The translations under genes were made by a program, and so were the position numbers. Shown one piece after another: positions 60,944-64,000 of a stretch of DNA of 64,000 nt. This stretch comes from Impatiens glandulifera (taxonomy: Eukaryota; Streptophyta; Magnoliopsida; Ericales; Balsaminaceae): NCBI RefSeq assembly GCF_907164915.1, contig NC_061864.1, forward strand, positions 7,629,389 to 7,693,388. Reading direction: 5' to 3'. Under the pieces are notes generated by a model. It saw nothing but the letters and a program-made list of their open reading frames with translations. It was not told where the DNA came from and made no database searches. Each line of letters starts with the position of its first letter. The first letter of the stretch is position 1.

Positions 60944-62639
60944 TTTGTGTTAATTTATTTTTATAAAACCTATAGATATACAAAAATGTTTTTTTTCCCT
61001 TTTTTCTTATTTTGGTTTGTTTTTCAATTTGTAAGTCCAAACATTCAATATTAAAATAATATCAATACAAAAACTCAAAAATTCTATTATTTCTTCACTT
61101 TAAAGATGAAAGTTTTGAAGTAATAGCTTGAGTGTGAGATTTTGGAATTGTTTAACTTGTGAAAATAACTGCATTTTGTAAACTATGAGCAATATATATC
61201 AATAAAATAAAACAAGATTTATATTTATTCCTTACCATATGTTAATCAATGTCTAGCAAAATTTACCTCAATTTTTTTTTAGTTTCAACTACACATACTT
61301 ATTTATAGAGCAAGTTTTGGTGAGAGATATTATTAGATTATATACACTAAAATTTTCATCTTGTTCAAGTCAACATTATTTTTAATACAATCATCACTTG
61401 AATTATTAGTATATAAAACATATAATCAAATTAAAATATAACTATTAGTAGCAAAGATATCATGTGAATTATGATTATGCATTTTATAATAAGAAAATAA
61501 AAATATATATTATTTTGTTTAGTTTAAAGAACTTTGAAACAAAATTCAAATTCCGAAATAAAATAAAAAATATTTTCTATAATAATTGTGTTTGTCTACT
61601 TCACTCTATATATGAAATTAACATAAATTGTCATTTTGTTATAAGAAAACACACATATAAGTTTAATCAACAATTTAATTTTAAATATATTTATTATTGA
61701 AATACACATGATTATTTAAAATTATTTTTTATGTTTCAATTTATTGTATTCATTTAATTTTAAATAGTTTTGAATTTAAAAAAAAAAAAAGAGGTTCATT
61801 ATTCTGAAAATCATGCAAACTTCATATATTTAATTATTTTTAAAATGTGTGGAAAGGAGGAATGAGGAAGGATAGGTGCGAGAGTGAGAATGGAAGGTGG
61901 AGGAGGAGGGAGCGGCTGAGTGGAAGAACTTGGATATTTTGTTTGATTGAAAGTAAAAAAGGAAAATAGTTGATTTTAGAAAAATAAAATAACAATAACT
62001 TCCTTACTAGCCGAATTTGAAGATTTTTAGGTTTAGATATATATTCAAAACCTATATAGAAAGATGGAGTTAGGTTTAACATATATTTAAGGTATACATT
62101 TTTCAATATTATTTTTAAAATTATCTATTTTTTATTCAAAACTCGCGTGTAATTTTTTCCAAACAATGAGAAATTCTTACGTGCTCAAAAACTCATTCTC
62201 AAACTCAAAAGTTAGGACATGTCGGTCGCATCAATTCATCTTCAACTTCAAAACTCATTTTCAAACTTAAAATAATATTATTGAAATATTATATTTACAC
62301 CAATTTTGTAACTTTTTCAATACTATTATATATTTATCAGCTTTACAAATTGAGCTTATTTTTTCTCATTCAATCCATTAGAGAAAATCCATTAGAGAAA
62401 ATGTAAAACACGACTTAACACGCTAAATGTAAAAACAAAACATCATCATATGTGAATCATATGTGAATAAGTTGAATCAAACTATCTTTTGAAAGTTAAT
62501 ATGCATAAATTTTGAGATTTGATTGATAAAACAAAATAAAAATGGATGAATTTGGTCAGCTTTATTTATAGTTTTAAGCATAAAAAAGATGGGCAAAGTT
62601 GGTCCCATACCAAATGAAATTGGAGCCATCTATTTAGGG

Positions 62640-63002
62640 GTGAGTCGGTATAGTATATGTTAATGTTTTATCTATACCTTATATCTTACCGAAAATTTCG
62701 GTATACAAAAAATGCATACTTTTACCTTACCTTGATTTTGGTATAAAAAAAACCATACTTTTACCTTACCTTGATTTCGGTATACCTTGATTTCGGTACG
62801 GTATCAGTATTATACATTTGATACCTAAAAATCATATTAACTTAAAAAAATATCAATATCATCGATAAGTTAGAGATGGTTAGAGATGGCATATATTGAA
62901 TAATATTTCAGTATAATTATATTTTGATATTATTTAAAAAATATATTTCTATAATTAAATTAATATCAAATTAAATCTATTTAATTATTTCCTTATAAGT
63001 AT

Positions 63003-63054
<52 letters not shown>

Positions 63055-63400
63055 AATGATTAGGTGAGGGAATTTGGTGAGGGAATGACGTGGCATAATC
63101 TTATTCGCTGAAAAAATCAAATAATTTCTCTTTTTTCTCTCTTTCCTCCCACTTTTACATTTTTCAACCAATGAAGGTGATGTCAAGTCATTCCCTCATC
63201 AAATTCCCTCTCTCTATCATTCATCTATATATATATACTATTTCGATATATCTCGATATACCAAAATTTAAAAATCTTATATATTTACCATACCAATAAT
63301 TTCGGTATCGATACTATACCTTATCTTTTTTTCGGTATACCTTAAAAACCGATATTTTTGATACGGTATTTTTGATATACCTATAATATCGGTGATTTTT
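62640..63400. repeat. 'ATTTCGGTATA'-type repeat block split by (AT)n and a MITE
   Basis: Two segments (62640-62830 and about 63240-63400) repeat motifs such as CCTTGATTTCGGTATA and TTTCGGTATACC. Between them lie AT-rich DNA, the (AT)n tract at about 63008-63050 and the inserted element at 63055-63221. The two parts probably belonged to one repeat. Confidence 0.65.
63055..63221. mobile_element. foldback MITE, 167 bp
   Basis: The left arm AATGATTAGGTGAGGGAATT and GGTGAGGGAATGAC is matched in reverse complement by the right arm GTCATTCCCTCATC and AAATTCCCTC ending ATCATT, giving terminal repeats of ~35 bp. No coding capacity. Confidence 0.8.
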
Positions 63401-64000
63401 TCAACCTCTCCATCTATCATAAGTGTGTTACTCAAAAATCTGCCCTCAAAGTATTGGAAAATTTTGAAATCCACACTCAAAATACTGACATTTTATATAG
63501 CCCCTTCCATAGTCCATACTATCAAAACATTAAGAAACTAGCCCTTTATTTAAACTTTACTTTTAATGACATTTCAAATTTTAATATTATTAATCATTTG
63601 AAGTTTTTATTTTTTTCCTTAAAGGCATTTTGTCTACATATTTAACCTAATTTGTTTGTAGGAAAAATCTCAAATAACTTGTTTAAGTTGGTTCAAAGTT
63701 TAAAACATGTATGTTTAAACAAGCTAAGTTATAGCACTGGACCAAATATCTTTTAAAGGATAAAAAATTAAAAGTGTTGTAATTTGAGAGTGGATTTATG
63801 AGTTATTTATTACTCAAAGCCATTATGCATGTAGCGCACTCTACATTTAGCTGTTTTAAAGTAGCAAACACGGATAGTGAAACATAGGTACCTCTCATCA
63901 TTATTGTTGATATCGTTGTATGTTTTTTAAATATTAAAAAGAAAATCAGTTCTCAAAAACATAAGGTGAGCAACGGAACTTGTTGCCTACAAATATTTGT

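Larger units (their letters stand above)
60944..64000. other. AT-rich intergenic region, repeats only
   Basis: I found no protein or RNA gene. It holds GGTATA-rich repeats (62640-62830 and 63240-63400), an (AT)n tract and a foldback element at 63055-63221. The 88-aa minus frame near 61840-62106 has no recognisable features. Confidence 0.65.

Noticed and set aside
61840..62106. 88-aa minus frame in the right-hand intergenic region
   Set aside because: Ser/Leu/Phe-rich translation from purine-rich DNA, no domain, no splice or promoter context.

Overview
This is a plant nuclear chromosome segment, most likely from a eudicot. It is AT-rich and its genes carry many introns with GT/AG borders. It also holds (AT)n tracts, many short inverted-repeat elements (MITEs), tRNA-derived SINEs, two Ty1/copia-type elements and a nuclear tRNA-Leu gene. 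Exon structures were assembled by hand from splice sites, codon phase and remembered family conservation; each chain given here stays in frame from start to stop.

Layout from left to right. 1-176: the 5' end of an unrecognised minus-strand gene cut by the window edge. 177-5450: AT-rich intergenic DNA with a 54-bp tandem duplication, a long (AT)n run, a decayed copia reverse-transcriptase relic and a ~450-bp direct repeat on both sides of that relic. 5454-6034 (-): a secreted glycine-rich protein whose signal peptide lies in a separate first exon. 6654-7455 (-): a membrane-anchored dual-specificity phosphatase. 8162-18105 (-): a 15-exon gene for a 1269-aa ADA3-like nuclear protein, with SINE-type insertions in its introns. 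18570-22045: a MITE-rich spacer. 22046-24349 (+): an intronless nuclear maturase (nMAT) for mitochondrial group II introns. 25787-28298 (+): a plastid ACT-domain-repeat protein (ACR11/12 type). 29325-35155 (-): a TRICHOME BIREFRINGENCE-LIKE (TBL) gene split in exon 4 by a 4.3-kb LTR retrotransposon with identical LTRs. 38121-46844 (+): a PELP1/RIX1-type ribosome-biogenesis protein. 48586-51485 (+): mevalonate diphosphate decarboxylase. 52350-60175 (-): a plastid BASS4-type transporter. 60863-60943 (-): tRNA-Leu(AAG). The last 3 kb holds only repeats.

These are ordinary single-copy plant genes for separate housekeeping pathways, not a cluster: chromatin, mitochondrial splicing, plastid amino-acid regulation, ribosome assembly, isoprenoid synthesis, plastid transport and cell-wall O-acetylation. 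The most notable feature is the very recent insertion of a coding-defective copia element into the TBL gene. No undescribed biological system was found; the novelty lies in this insertion and in the small-element landscape.
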